Notes under the pieces: model-generated | The model's input: only the letters and a program-made list of their open reading frames with translations | Databases searched by the model: none | Told to the model about the DNA's origin: nothing | Origin: Pseudomonas helmanticensis | Lineage (GTDB): Bacteria > Pseudomonadota > Gammaproteobacteria > Pseudomonadales > Pseudomonadaceae | Length of the DNA stretch: 64,000 bases | Direction: 5' to 3' | Assembly: GCF_900182985.1 (NCBI RefSeq) | Contig: NZ_FXUY01000002.1 | Coordinates: forward strand, 788,501-852,500 | Program-made: the position numbers and the translations under genes | Shown here: positions 19,825 to 29,313 of the stretch, piece by piece | Layout of the letters: every line of letters starts with the position of its first letter | Position numbering within the stretch: the first letter of the stretch is position 1

Positions 19825-20259
19825 ATGGTCGAACACGATTTCCGCTACACCCTGATGAACCCGCAACACACCCTCACCGAATGCCGCGCCCTCGTTCCGG
19901 GCCGCTATCAGGTCACCGGCAACGGTGGTTCGATTCGCATCGGTGACGCCCTGCTGGTGACCCTTAAAGGCAGCAAGGACTTGTCCATGCGCCTGACCGT
20001 CGAAACCGTCCGCCACCTGATCAACCCGCCGGGCCAATGGACCGCGATGACCACCGGCCCGGTATTCGGCGAACTGGCGATCCACACCTGGCAGGTCAAC
20101 TGCGACAGCTGCGCCAAAGAGCTGAGCTTTGAATTTGCGGTCGATGCCAAACTGGGCAAAACCGCAGAAAAACCGGCGGCCACTGCGCGCATCGCCGAGC
20201 TGGGCTGGAAAACACTTGGCGACAAGCACCTGTGCCCGAAATGCCAGGAGCCGGCATGA
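19825..20259 (+). CDS. Zinc-ribbon domain protein, uncharacterised
   Basis: 144 residues from the ATG at 19825, preceded by TTGGAGGA. It is soluble. Cys pairs CDSC (about 94-97) and CPKC (about 138-141) form a probable zinc site around a conserved GWKTLGDKHLCPKC end. The N-terminal half is a beta-rich domain. No function is known to me. Its stop overlaps the start of the META-domain lipoprotein (ATGA), so they form a two-gene operon. Confidence 0.75.
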   Translation: MVEHDFRYTLMNPQHTLTECRALVPGRYQVTGNGGSIRIGDALLVTLKGSKDLSMRLTVETVRHLINPPGQWTAMTTGPVFGELAIHTWQVNCDSCAKELSFEFAVDAKLGKTAEKPAATARIAELGWKTLGDKHLCPKCQEPA

Positions 20260-20663
20260 TGAAACGCCTTGCCCTGACCGCTTTGGTCAGTGTCGGTCTG
20301 GTCGGTTGCGCGGCGGAGCCTGTGCAACTGCAACAGAACCGCAGCTACATTCTGGAGTGGATTGGCGAACGGCCATTGATGGATTACAGCCATCTGACCG
20401 TGATCCTCGGCGATGATGGTCGCGCCTACGGCAACGGCGGCTGCAACCACTGGTTCGCGCCGTATACGCTGGACGGTGACAAACTGACCTTCGGCAAGAT
20501 CGGCAAGACCCGCAAGCTCTGTGCACCAGCGCTGATGGAACAGGAACAACGCTTTCTGCAGGCGCTGGAACATGTCGAGCGCTGGGACATCTCGCCGATC
20601 GAGCAGATGCGCTTCTGGCCGGCTGAAGGCAAGCCGCTGCGCTGGTGGCTGGAAGAGGGTTGA
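20256..20663 (+). CDS. META-domain lipoprotein
   Basis: 135 residues with a lipoprotein signal peptide and lipobox LVGC near residue 17-20, so it is probably attached to the outer membrane. The mature part matches the META/HslJ-like fold, with WIGERPLMDYS, GRAYGNGGCNHWFAPY and LTFGKIGKTRKLC, where the GGCNxW signature is visible. Family members are linked to outer-membrane integrity and stress, but the role here is inferred. It starts at the ATG overlapping the previous stop; the ATG 3 bases later is an alternative. Confidence 0.82.
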   Translation: MMKRLALTALVSVGLVGCAAEPVQLQQNRSYILEWIGERPLMDYSHLTVILGDDGRAYGNGGCNHWFAPYTLDGDKLTFGKIGKTRKLCAPALMEQEQRFLQALEHVERWDISPIEQMRFWPAEGKPLRWWLEEG

Positions 20664-20668
20664 ACCGC

Positions 20669-20744
20669 AAAAGATCGCAGCCTTCGGCGGCTCCTACATG
20701 GATCGTGTATACCCTGTAGGAGCTGCCGAAGGCTGCGATCTTTT
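20669..20744. repeat. Inverted REP pair (AAAAGATCGCAGCCTTCGGC type)
   Basis: Two inverted copies of the AAAGATCGCAGCCTTCGGCGGCTCCTACA element around a 14-base centre, between convergent genes. The stem is long enough to work as a bidirectional terminator. Confidence 0.92.
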
Positions 20745-20758
20745 CTTCCACTAACGAC

Positions 20759-21226
20759 CTATTGGGTCGCCTGCAACGCTTCGAGTTTGGCCAGCACTCC
20801 CGCCGCCGTCTGTTCGCCCATCAACTGTTCACGCACCTTGCCCTTGTTGTCGATGATGTAGGTCACCGGCAAGGCCTCACTGCGCGGCACGTCAAACAGC
20901 TCCGCCGGATCCTGCGCCAGCACGGTGAACTTGATGCCGAGTTTTTCACTGGCCTCCTTCAGTTCCGCACCCTGCACGTTGTCGAAATTGACCCCGAACA
21001 CCCCGACATTCTTGCTCTTCAGCTCATCCGCCAGATGGTTAAGCTCGGGAATTTCCGTGCGGCACGGGCCACACCATTCGGCCCAGTAGTTGAGCACCAC
21101 CCATTGCTTGTCCAGACGCTCGGACGCCACTTTCTGGCCGTTCTGGTCGATCCCGTAATCGTTGCCGCAGCCCCCCAGCATCAACGCCCCGATAATCGTC
21201 AATGCCGCTGCCAATCGCCGTGTCAT
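20759..21226 (-). CDS. TlpA/ResA-like thiol:disulfide lipoprotein
   Basis: 155 residues with a signal peptide and lipobox LGGC (about 17-20), placing a thioredoxin fold in the periplasm. The redox motif is WCGPC (about 52-56, AEWCGPCRTE), and a cis-Pro occurs in ALPVTYII. The family reduces or delivers electrons to periplasmic thiols, for example in cytochrome c maturation; the substrate here is unknown. It is divergent from arsC, with about 110 bases between the starts. Confidence 0.9.
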   Translation of the reverse strand: MTRRLAAALTIIGALMLGGCGNDYGIDQNGQKVASERLDKQWVVLNYWAEWCGPCRTEIPELNHLADELKSKNVGVFGVNFDNVQGAELKEASEKLGIKFTVLAQDPAELFDVPRSEALPVTYIIDNKGKVREQLMGEQTAAGVLAKLEALQATQ

Positions 21227-21339
21227 GTCGTGTCCCTTGTGAAAATTTGAAAGCGCCTGCGACCCATCGCCTCTGACGGTTCTGGATTGCGCGCTGCACA
21301 GTTAGAATAGCCGCCACTTTACGCCAGAAGCGACCCGCC

Positions 21340-22286
<947 letters not shown>

Positions 22287-22288
22287 CA

Positions 22289-22714
22289 GTGGCGAAGAAG
22301 CCGAAGATTTTGCCTTCCGTCGAATGGCTGGCGCCACGCGTCAAGGCCATGCGGGTAATCAGCCTGCTGAGTTTTTTCGCCTTGGCCGGTTTGCTCGCCG
22401 CTTATTACCTGGTCTTCGCCGACCTGCACGGCGCGCGGCCGTGGGTGATTCTGCTGGTCGAACTGATCCCGTGGATTGTCCTCGCCCCGGCGATGATCAT
22501 GGGCAGCGCGCGCGGGCATTCGTGGATGTGTTTTGTGGTGAATCTGTACTTCATCAAAGGCGCACTGGCGGCGTATGACCCGAATCGGCAGTTGTTTGGG
22601 GTGCTGGAGATGGTCGCGAGTCTGGCGGTGTTCTGCTCGGCGCTGTTGTATGTGCGGTGGCGGTATCAGTTGAATCGCAAATTGGCTGGCGAGGGCGAAA
22701 TCGCCGTCGCCTGA
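22289..22714 (+). CDS. DUF2069 inner-membrane protein
   Basis: 141 residues from the GTG at 22289 (CTGGAGGG upstream). Four hydrophobic segments lie at about 22-42, 50-72, 78-95 and 102-122, with basic ends, fitting the YpeA/DUF2069 membrane family of unknown function. It is the last gene of the arsC-wrbA run. A REP pair follows immediately and may end transcription. Confidence 0.85.
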   Translation: MAKKPKILPSVEWLAPRVKAMRVISLLSFFALAGLLAAYYLVFADLHGARPWVILLVELIPWIVLAPAMIMGSARGHSWMCFVVNLYFIKGALAAYDPNRQLFGVLEMVASLAVFCSALLYVRWRYQLNRKLAGEGEIAVA

Positions 22715-22717
22715 TGG

Positions 22718-22794
22718 AAAAGATCGCAGCCTTCGGCAGCTCCTACATTTGGAATGCATTCCCCTGTAGGAGCTGCCGAAGGCTGCGATCTTTT
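22718..22794. repeat. Inverted REP pair
   Basis: AAAGATCGCAGCCTTCGGCA and its inverse around ATTTGGAATGCATTCCCC, between convergent genes. Confidence 0.92.
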
Positions 22795-22799
22795 GCTAT

Positions 22800-23474
22800 T
22801 CAATGGTTGACGGTGTACGCGAGCATCATCGAAATCTGGCTCATCGCCCGCCCGCCGCTTTGTTCATGCCACTGGTTGAACACGTCCTGCACAATCGCCA
22901 GATCACGCTGGCTGGTCGGCACCTTGTCGACGATCTTCTGCGCATTCAGCGCCGCGACCACGTCGTAGCTCGGCACGAATGTGTCCTTGCCGACCATGCG
23001 CAAAAAGCGTGGTGCCGACAGCCCGCCGAGTTGATGGCCGTGCTTTTTCAGGTAGGTCCACAAACCGACGATATCGGTCACCGGCCAGTCAGCAATCAGC
23101 GCGCCGAAACTGCCTTTGTCCTTCTCGACATCGAGAATGAACTGCGCATTGCGCGGCACACTCTTGAGCTTGCCAAGATGACGGATGATCCGTGCGTCCT
23201 GCATCAGGCGTTCGAGATGCTCGGCACTCATCAGCACGACTTTTTCCGGATCGAACTTGAAGAACACTTCTTCGAAGGCCGGCCACTTGGCGTCGACCAG
23301 ACTGTGCTTGAGGCCGGCACGAAACACGCGCAGGGCCATGGTCGAGAGGTAGCGGTCGTCGCTGATCTTGCGCAGTTGTGCCGGAGTCTTGGGAACGGGC
23401 AGATGGGCTTCCAGTTCAGCTGCCGAACCGAAGCGGTTCAGACAGTATTCGTGCAGCCACTTGTAATCGCGCAT
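22800..23474 (-). CDS. DNA-3-methyladenine glycosylase I-like protein
   Basis: 224 residues from the ATG at 23474 (ATAGGAGAGGG upstream). It resembles the TAG-like helix-hairpin-helix glycosylase superfamily: KISDDRYLSTMALRVFRAGL near the N-terminus, FDPEKVV and IRHLGKLKSVPRNAQFIL in the middle, and DIVGLWTYLKKHGHQLGG and the region around MVGKDTFVPSYDVVAAL. The zinc-site Cys/His set of classic Tag is not evident, so its activity on methylated bases is inferred. It is soluble and stands alone between REP pairs. Confidence 0.75.
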   Translation of the reverse strand: MRDYKWLHEYCLNRFGSAAELEAHLPVPKTPAQLRKISDDRYLSTMALRVFRAGLKHSLVDAKWPAFEEVFFKFDPEKVVLMSAEHLERLMQDARIIRHLGKLKSVPRNAQFILDVEKDKGSFGALIADWPVTDIVGLWTYLKKHGHQLGGLSAPRFLRMVGKDTFVPSYDVVAALNAQKIVDKVPTSQRDLAIVQDVFNQWHEQSGGRAMSQISMMLAYTVNH

Positions 23475-23517
23475 GCCCTCTCCTATCGAATGAAACAAAA
23501 AACCAATGTGGGGCCCT

Positions 23518-23615
23518 TGTGGCGAGGAGATTTATCCCCGTTGGGCTGCGCAGCAGCCCCAGACTATTCTGGGAGCGCTTCGCGCTCCAACGGGGGATAA
23601 ATCCCCTCGCCACAA
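23518..23615. repeat. Inverted REP pair (GTGGCGAGGGGATTTATCCCC type)
   Basis: Arms TTGTGGCGAGGAGATTTATC and the inverse ending ATCCCCTCGCCACAA enclose two smaller hairpins (GGGCTGCGCAGCAGCCC and GGGAGCGCTTCGCGCTCC). Confidence 0.92.
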
Positions 23616-23640
23616 AAGCGCGGCCACATAAAAATGGGTT

Positions 23641-24465
23641 TTACAGATTGACGATGTTGACGAAGCGCGAAGCCGCGGTCTCGTCGATCTTCAGGCTGGT
23701 GAAGTCGAACAGGTTACGGTCGGCCAGTTGCGACGGGATGACGTTCTGCAGACTGCGGAAGATGCTTTCAGTTCGACCCGGGGTCTTGCGCTCCCAGTCC
23801 TGGAGCATGTCCTTGACCACCTGACGCTGCAGGTTTTCCTGCGAACCGCAGAGGTTGCACGGGATGATCGGGAATTCCTTGAGGTCCGAATACGCCTGGA
23901 TGTCTTTCTCGTTGCAGTACGCCAGCGGACGGATCACCACGTTGCGGCCGTCATCGGCGCGCAGCTTCGGCGGCATCGCTTTCAGGCTGCCGTTGAAGAA
24001 CATGTTGAGGAAGAACGTCTCGACGATGTCGTCACGGTGATGACCGAGGGCCATCTTGGTCGCGCCGATTTCGTCGGCGAAGGTGTACAACGTGCCGCGA
24101 CGCAGGCGCGAGCACAGCGAGCAGGTGGTCTTGCCTTCCGGAATCAATTCCTTGACCACCGAGTAGGTGTCTTTCTCGACGATGTGGTACTCGACGCCCA
24201 GCTCTTTCAGATAGGCCGGCAGCACGTGCTCGGGGAAGCCCGGCTGCTTCTGGTCCATGTTCACCGCGACGATCTCGAACTTGATCGGTGCAACCTTCTG
24301 CAGGTGCAGCAGCACGTCGAGCATGGTGTAGCTGTCCTTGCCCCCGGACAGGCAGACCATGACCTTGTCGCCGTCTTCGATCATGTTGAAATCGGCGACC
24401 GCTTCGCCGGCCAGGCGGCGCAGGCGCTTTTGCAGTTTGTTCTGGTTGACCGTAAGAGTGCCCAT
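23641..24465 (-). CDS. ttcA: tRNA 2-thiocytidine(32) synthetase
   Basis: TtcA is an ATP- and Fe-S-dependent enzyme that thiolates C32 of certain tRNAs. It has 274 residues from the ATG at 24465, with the N-terminus [20 protein letters not shown]; the longer frame upstream only reads through a REP repeat. The PP-loop [13 protein letters not shown] binds ATP, and the cluster/thiol cysteines are in [12 protein letters not shown] and [24 protein letters not shown] is also diagnostic. Confidence 0.97.
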   Translation of the reverse strand: MGTLTVNQNKLQKRLRRLAGEAVADFNMIEDGDKVMVCLSGGKDSYTMLDVLLHLQKVAPIKFEIVAVNMDQKQPGFPEHVLPAYLKELGVEYHIVEKDTYSVVKELIPEGKTTCSLCSRLRRGTLYTFADEIGATKMALGHHRDDIVETFFLNMFFNGSLKAMPPKLRADDGRNVVIRPLAYCNEKDIQAYSDLKEFPIIPCNLCGSQENLQRQVVKDMLQDWERKTPGRTESIFRSLQNVIPSQLADRNLFDFTSLKIDETAASRFVNIVNL

Positions 24466-24534
24466 GACGCGAAATCCGTGAGGTGTGACGAAAGGCCGGC
24501 ATTTTACGCAAAAACCCCGAATGCGCGAAGCACC

Positions 24535-24667
24535 TGTGGCGAGGGGATTTATCCCCGTTGGGTTGCGAAGCAGCCCCAAAACCTGAGAACTCGTATTGCC
24601 TGACACTGCGCGGTGAATGGTTTGGCGACTGCTGCGCAGCCGAACGGGGATAAATCCCCTCGCCACA
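24535..24667. repeat. Inverted REP pair with 60-base centre
   Basis: TGTGGCGAGGGGATTTATCC and its inverse (GGATAAATCCCCTCGCCACA) flank a centre that is not palindromic throughout. It lies in the promoter side of ttcA, so transcription of ttcA must start between 24466 and 24534 or pass through it. Confidence 0.92.
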
Positions 24668-24891
24668 AAAGTATTTCAAGCATCAAAAATGCCTTACCGG
24701 CAAGACCCCAAGGCGATTAAGCCCCGTGTTTACAGCGCGATTTGCTCTAAGCCCCTAATACCTGTGCGGGTAAGTCCTTTCTATACTGCGACATAAGGTC
24801 GCACACATCTGAAGACCTGTATTTGCTCGGCCACCTTGGCCCGTAGGCGCTCCGTTGGGGGGCGATGGCAATAACAAGAGGAGTGACTGGC

Positions 24892-25494
24892 ATGATCCAT
24901 CACGTAGTGGGACTTTTTACCCACCCCGATCAGGAATGGAAGGAAATCCGTGGCGACCAAGAGGAAAGCATCAGCCACATGTACCTGACGCACACGCTGA
25001 TTCTGGCGGCGATCCCCGCTGTCTCGGCGTTCATTGGGACCACGCAGGTCGGCTGGGTGATCGGTAGTCGCTCGCCAGTGATGCTCACTGTTGAAAGCGC
25101 CGTCTGGATGACCGTCATGTCCTACCTGGCGATGCTCGGCGGCGTCGCGGTGATGGGCGCTTTCGTGCACTGGATGGCGCGCACTTATGACGCCAACCCA
25201 AGCCTGGCGCGCTGCGTCGCGTTCGCTACCTACACCGCGACACCATTGTTCGTCGGTGGGCTGGCGGCGCTGTATCCACATATGTGGCTGGGGATGATCG
25301 TCGGCACGGCGGCCATCTGTTACACGGTTTATCTGCTGTACGTGGGGCTGCCGACGTTCATGAACATTCCATCGGACGAAGGTTTTCTGTTTTCCAGCTC
25401 GGTGCTGGCGGTGGGTCTGGTGGTGCTGGTCGCCATCATGGCGTTTACCGTGATTGTCTGGGGCCTGGGCGTAGGCCCTGTGTATACGAACTGA
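24892..25494 (+). CDS. Yip1-family inner-membrane protein
   Basis: 200 residues from the ATG at 24892 (AGAGGAG upstream). Five hydrophobic segments fit the Yip1/DUF1282 fold: about 35-55, 65-90, 110-130, 138-155 and 170-195. The N-terminus MIHHVVGLFTHPDQEWKEI is the family hallmark. The function in bacteria is unknown. A hairpin followed by T residues comes about 30 bases after the stop. Confidence 0.85.
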   Translation: MIHHVVGLFTHPDQEWKEIRGDQEESISHMYLTHTLILAAIPAVSAFIGTTQVGWVIGSRSPVMLTVESAVWMTVMSYLAMLGGVAVMGAFVHWMARTYDANPSLARCVAFATYTATPLFVGGLAALYPHMWLGMIVGTAAICYTVYLLYVGLPTFMNIPSDEGFLFSSSVLAVGLVVLVAIMAFTVIVWGLGVGPVYTN

Positions 25495-25525
25495 CCGGCC
25501 GAGAAAAACCACATCTGCCCATTCA

Positions 25526-25554
25526 GGCCGCCGCAAGGCGGCCTTCTCGTTTTC
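25526..25554 (+). terminator. Probable terminator after the Yip1 gene
   Basis: GGCCGCC GCAA GGCGGCC stem followed by TTCTCGTTTT; the T-tract is interrupted. Confidence 0.6.
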
Positions 25555-25634
25555 CGGATGACCATTCGGCAGCTCGACGATTCGCAAGTCCGGGGCGTTG
25601 CGGCATACTCATGGTCTCTGGAGATCCATCAAGC

Positions 25635-26129
25635 ATGCCCGAGCAACTCAATACCCGCGTCGAAGACTGTTACCAACTCGCTGAAGCCTTTTTCAAACGT
25701 TCCTTCCCACGTCCTGTCGTCAGCCTCAAGCTGCGCGGGCAAAAAGCCGGTGTCGCGCATTTGCACGAGAACCTGCTGCGCTTCAATCCGCAGCTGTACC
25801 GGGAAAACACCGAGCATTTCCTCAAGCAGACCGTGGCCCACGAAGTCGCGCACCTGATCGCCCATCAATTGTTCGGCGAGCGCATTCAGCCGCATGGCGA
25901 AGAATGGCAATTGATCATGCGCGGGGTGTACGAACTGCCGCCGGATCGCTGCCACACCTACGCAATCAAGCGCCGCAGCGTGACGCGCTATATCTACAAA
26001 TGCCCGTGCGCGGACAGTGATTTTCCCTTTTCGGCGCAGCGCCATGGACTGGTGCGGCAGGGACGGCGGTATTTGTGTCGTAGTTGCCGCAATACCTTGG
26101 TCTTTAGTGGTGAGATGCGGGTGGAATAA
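25635..26129 (+). CDS. sprT: SprT family zinc metalloprotease-like protein
   Basis: 164-residue cytosolic SprT. The zinc-binding HEVAHLIAH motif (about 69-77) with a nearby PHGEEW segment forms a metzincin-like site. The C-terminal zinc ribbon has CPCADS and CRSCRN pairs. The ATG at 25635 gives the family's usual length. The bacterial role is not established; the eukaryotic relative Spartan cuts DNA-protein crosslinks. The upstream hairpin separates it from the Yip1 gene. Confidence 0.92.
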   Translation: MPEQLNTRVEDCYQLAEAFFKRSFPRPVVSLKLRGQKAGVAHLHENLLRFNPQLYRENTEHFLKQTVAHEVAHLIAHQLFGERIQPHGEEWQLIMRGVYELPPDRCHTYAIKRRSVTRYIYKCPCADSDFPFSAQRHGLVRQGRRYLCRSCRNTLVFSGEMRVE

Positions 26130-26134
26130 AGATC

Positions 26135-26210
26135 AAAAGATCGCAGCCTTCGGCAGCTCCTACATGAGATTGCATACCCCTGTAGGAGCTGCCGAAGGCT
26201 GCGATCTTTT
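26135..26210. repeat. Inverted REP pair
   Basis: CAAAAGATCGCAGCCTTCGG and its inverse around a 15-base centre, between convergent sprT and the CoA-transferase gene. Confidence 0.92.
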
Positions 26211-26214
26211 GCAT

Positions 26215-27396
26215 CTACCCCACCACTTTTGCCGCACGCAATTCAGCAACCCGCTCAACACTAAATCCTAACTCTGCCAACACCTCATCCGTATGCTGCC
26301 CCAACACCGCCCCGACATGCCGTGGCGCCGGTAACTCCTCGGAAAATTTCAACGGACACGCCATCTGCGCCTGCGTCGTGCCATCCCCGCGCGGCACTTG
26401 CGTCACCAGTTCACGCGCCTGCAATTGCGGATGGCGCACGGCCTCACTCAAATTCAACACCGGCTCGACACACGCATCGATCCCGGCAAACATCTCGCAC
26501 AGTTCAGCAAAGTCATGCCGTTCAAACTCGATCTTCAACGCCTCCTTCAGCGCCCGCTGTTGCTCAGGTTTCGGCGACAACCCTTGCGCCGCCAATTCCG
26601 GCCGACCGAGCGTGGCACACAGCTGTTGCATGAACGCCGGCTCCAGGCTGCCGACAGACATCCAGCGGCCATCCCGCGAACGGTAATAATCGTAGAAGCT
26701 GCCGCCATTGAGCATCTGGTCTTCCCAGCCAGGCTCCGCGCCGCAGGCCAGATAGCCGGCGCCGGCCATGGCATTCAGGCTGAACGCGCAGTCGGTCATG
26801 CTCACGTCCAGATGCGTGCCCTGCCCGGTTTGCTGACGGGCAATCACTGCCGCGAGCAAGCCGATCACGCCGTGCAACGAACCACCGGCAACATCCGCCA
26901 CCTGCATGCCCAAAGGCAACGGCCCACTGTCGGCGCGGCCGGTGTAACTGGAGAGGCCCGCCAGCGCCAGATAGTTGATGTCATGCCCGGCGCGATCCTT
27001 GTACGGGCCGGTCTGCCCATAGCCGGTGATCGACACGTAAATCAGCTTCGGGTTGATCGCCTTCAGCGCCTCATACCCCAGGCCCAATCGCTCCATTACC
27101 CCGGGGCGAAACTGTTCCAGGACGATGTCGTAATCAGCGAGCAACTGCTTGACCACTGCCAGCGCCTCGGGCTGTTTCAGGTCCAGCGCCAGGCTGCGCT
27201 TGTTGCGATTGAGGTAGGCGTGACTGGCCGATATCCCGCCATCGTGCGGCGGCAACACGCGCAACAAATCCATGCGCGTCGGCGATTCGATACGCAGCAC
27301 CTCGGCGCCCATGTCCGCCAGCAACAGCGACGCGAACGGCCCCGGTAGCAACGTGGAAAAATCGAGGATCTTCAGTGAGGCCAGCGGCGCAGACAT
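26215..27396 (-). CDS. CaiB/BaiF family CoA-transferase (alpha-methylacyl-CoA racemase-like)
   Basis: 393 residues from the ATG at 27396, with AAGGAG 8 bases upstream. The class III CoA-transferase fold is shown by ILDFSTLLPGPFASLLLADMGAEVLRIE (seen in pieces), NRNKRSLALDLKQPEA, the catalytic-Asp region GHDINYLALAGL and the C-terminal PVLNLSEAVRHPQ. GHDINY and the DVSMTDCA motif place it nearer to racemase-like members than to carnitine CoA-transferase. The substrate cannot be told from sequence. It is a single-gene unit between REP pairs. Confidence 0.88.
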   Translation of the reverse strand: MSAPLASLKILDFSTLLPGPFASLLLADMGAEVLRIESPTRMDLLRVLPPHDGGISASHAYLNRNKRSLALDLKQPEALAVVKQLLADYDIVLEQFRPGVMERLGLGYEALKAINPKLIYVSITGYGQTGPYKDRAGHDINYLALAGLSSYTGRADSGPLPLGMQVADVAGGSLHGVIGLLAAVIARQQTGQGTHLDVSMTDCAFSLNAMAGAGYLACGAEPGWEDQMLNGGSFYDYYRSRDGRWMSVGSLEPAFMQQLCATLGRPELAAQGLSPKPEQQRALKEALKIEFERHDFAELCEMFAGIDACVEPVLNLSEAVRHPQLQARELVTQVPRGDGTTQAQMACPLKFSEELPAPRHVGAVLGQHTDEVLAELGFSVERVAELRAAKVVG

Positions 27397-27510
27397 GGGC
27401 GAACTCCTTGGGCGATGCACTCAGCCTAGGCAGCCATTGCCGATGCAGCAATCACCGGATATGTCAGCGGGTGTGACCGTTACGCTCAAATCGCAGGCAA
27501 TAAAAAACCC

Positions 27511-27615
27511 TGTGGTGAGGGGATTTATCCCCGTTGGACTGCGCAGCAGGCCCCTTCTCTTATCTTCAGAAGGGGCCGCTTCGCGACCCAACGGGGATAA
27601 ATCCCCTCGCCACAA
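27511..27615. repeat. Inverted REP pair
   Basis: TGTGGTGAGGGGATTTATCC and its inverse enclose an inner CAGGCCCCTTCT...AGAAGGGGCCG hairpin. It lies just downstream of dctA and probably ends its transcript. Confidence 0.92.
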
Positions 27616-27627
27616 GGGCTTTTTTAC

Positions 27628-28962
27628 TTACTTGACGCTGCTCGGGGTTGGGCCTTCAGCCACACCCAGGTCATCTTCCGGACGGGTATCAGCGATACCA
27701 CGACCGCCCGAGGCCAGCTCGGCTTGCAGCGTGTCGGTGTCCAGCTCTTTCACCCACTTGGCAACCACGATGGTCGCAACGGCGTTGCCCACCAGGTTGG
27801 TCAGTGCGCGCGCTTCGGACATGAAGCGGTCGATACCGAGGATCAGCGCCAGACCGGCCACCGGCAGGTGACCTACCGCCGACAGGGTCGCTGCCAGCAC
27901 AATGAAGCCCGAACCGGTGACACCGGCTGCGCCTTTGGAGGACAGCAGCAACACCACCAGCAGCGTGATCTGGTGAGTGATGTCCATGTGCGTGTCAGTT
28001 GCCTGAGCAATGAACACGGCGGCCATGGTCAGGTAGATCGCGGTACCGTCGAGGTTGAACGAGTAACCGGTCGGGATCACCAGACCCACTACCGATTTCT
28101 TCGCACCCAGACGCTCCATCTTGATCAGCATGCGTGGCAGAACCGATTCCGACGACGAGGTGCCGAGGACGATCAGCAGTTCTTCACGGATGTAACGGAT
28201 CATCTTCAGCACGCTGAAACCGTGCATGCGCGCAATACCGCCAAGCACGATCAGCACGAACAACAGGCACGTGATGTAGAAGCAGATCATCAGTTGACCC
28301 AGCTGCACCAGCGAGCCGACACCGTAGGCACCGATGGTGAAGGCCATGGCACCGAAGGCACCGATTGGCGCGAGCTTCATGATCATGTTGATGATGTTGA
28401 ACATCACGTGGGCGAAGCGATCGATGAAGTCGAGGATCGGCTTGCCGTAAGCACCCAGGCGATGCAGGGCGAAACCGAAGATCACCGAGAACATCAGCAC
28501 TTGCAGGATGTCACCGGTGGCGAACGCGCCGACGATGGTGGTCGGGATCACGTTGAGCAGGAAACCGACCACGCTTTGGTCAGCACCAGCCGCTACATAA
28601 GAAGCGACTTTCGAAGCGTCAAGGGTGGCGACGTCGATGTGCATGCCGGCGCCCGGTTGCACAACGTTGACCACAACCAGACCGACCAGCAGCGCGATGG
28701 TCGAAACGATTTCGAAATACAGGAGTGCGTAGCCGCCGGTCTTGCCGACCGACTTCATGCTTTGCATGCCGGCGATGCCGCTGACCACGGTGCAGAAAAT
28801 GATCGGGGCGATGATCATTTTGATCAGTTTGATGAACCCGTCACCCAGCGGCTTTACGGCCACACCGAACTGCGGGTAGTAGTGACCGAGCGCGATACCG
28901 ATAACGATTGCGACGATCACCTGTAAATACAGGGATTTGTACAGTGGCTGACGAGTCGTCAT
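27628..28962 (-). CDS. dctA: C4-dicarboxylate transporter DctA
   Basis: DctA imports succinate, fumarate and malate with protons or sodium across the inner membrane. The ATG at 28962 (GAGGAAA upstream) gives 444 residues of the DAACS family. It has multiple hydrophobic helices, the serine-rich re-entrant loop [27 protein letters not shown] and [10 protein letters not shown], and the cation-site region [17 protein letters not shown]. Upstream on the same strand are a consensus sigma-54 promoter and two dyads placed like DctD enhancer sites, so control by DctB/DctD is likely, although their genes are outside the window. Confidence 0.96.
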   Translation of the reverse strand: MTTRQPLYKSLYLQVIVAIVIGIALGHYYPQFGVAVKPLGDGFIKLIKMIIAPIIFCTVVSGIAGMQSMKSVGKTGGYALLYFEIVSTIALLVGLVVVNVVQPGAGMHIDVATLDASKVASYVAAGADQSVVGFLLNVIPTTIVGAFATGDILQVLMFSVIFGFALHRLGAYGKPILDFIDRFAHVMFNIINMIMKLAPIGAFGAMAFTIGAYGVGSLVQLGQLMICFYITCLLFVLIVLGGIARMHGFSVLKMIRYIREELLIVLGTSSSESVLPRMLIKMERLGAKKSVVGLVIPTGYSFNLDGTAIYLTMAAVFIAQATDTHMDITHQITLLVVLLLSSKGAAGVTGSGFIVLAATLSAVGHLPVAGLALILGIDRFMSEARALTNLVGNAVATIVVAKWVKELDTDTLQAELASGGRGIADTRPEDDLGVAEGPTPSSVK

Positions 28963-29106
28963 TGCAAGTTTCCTCAAGAGTCCCGCGTAGCAACATCCAT
29001 CTGTTGGCCGCGAAACCTGAATTGCGAACCCTCCTGCACTGGAGGGATTTGTTGTTGGAGCGGCGCTGTCCGGACAGGATCAACGCACGCTTCTGTCGCT
29101 CATATC

Positions 29107-29121
29107 GCAAACGCCGTGCCA
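29107..29121 (-). promoter_or_regulatory. Sigma-54 (-24/-12) promoter of dctA
   Basis: On the minus strand TGGCAC-GGCGT-TTGC matches the consensus TGGCAC-N5-TTGC exactly. The expected transcript start is near 29096, giving a leader of about 134 bases before the dctA ATG. Confidence 0.85.
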
Positions 29122-29199
29122 CTTTGGTGCATTTCGCTGCAAGCCTTTTGATATCAGGGGCTGCAGGTTCTTTTCCGTCACCCACTGGTGACTTGAGTG

Positions 29200-29255
29200 T
29201 GGCGGATTTCCGCCAAGTTGCTTGATCTCGTCCTACAATTTGGCGGAAATCCGCC
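29200..29255. promoter_or_regulatory. Two GGCGGA..TCCGCC dyads, candidate DctD enhancer sites
   Basis: TGGCGGATTTCCGCCA (29200-29215) and TGGCGGAAATCCGCC (29241-29255) are near-perfect palindromes whose centres are 41 bases (about four turns) apart, 80-135 bases upstream of the dctA -24 element. Spaced dyads in this position are typical of enhancer sites for sigma-54 activators. They also lie 60-115 bases before the divergent AraC-type gene, which could use them instead. Confidence 0.65.
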
Positions 29256-29313
29256 TTGTTGCGCCCTGTCACCCCCGGCTACCATCCAGCGCCTGAGGAA
29301 GGATCTGCCGCTT

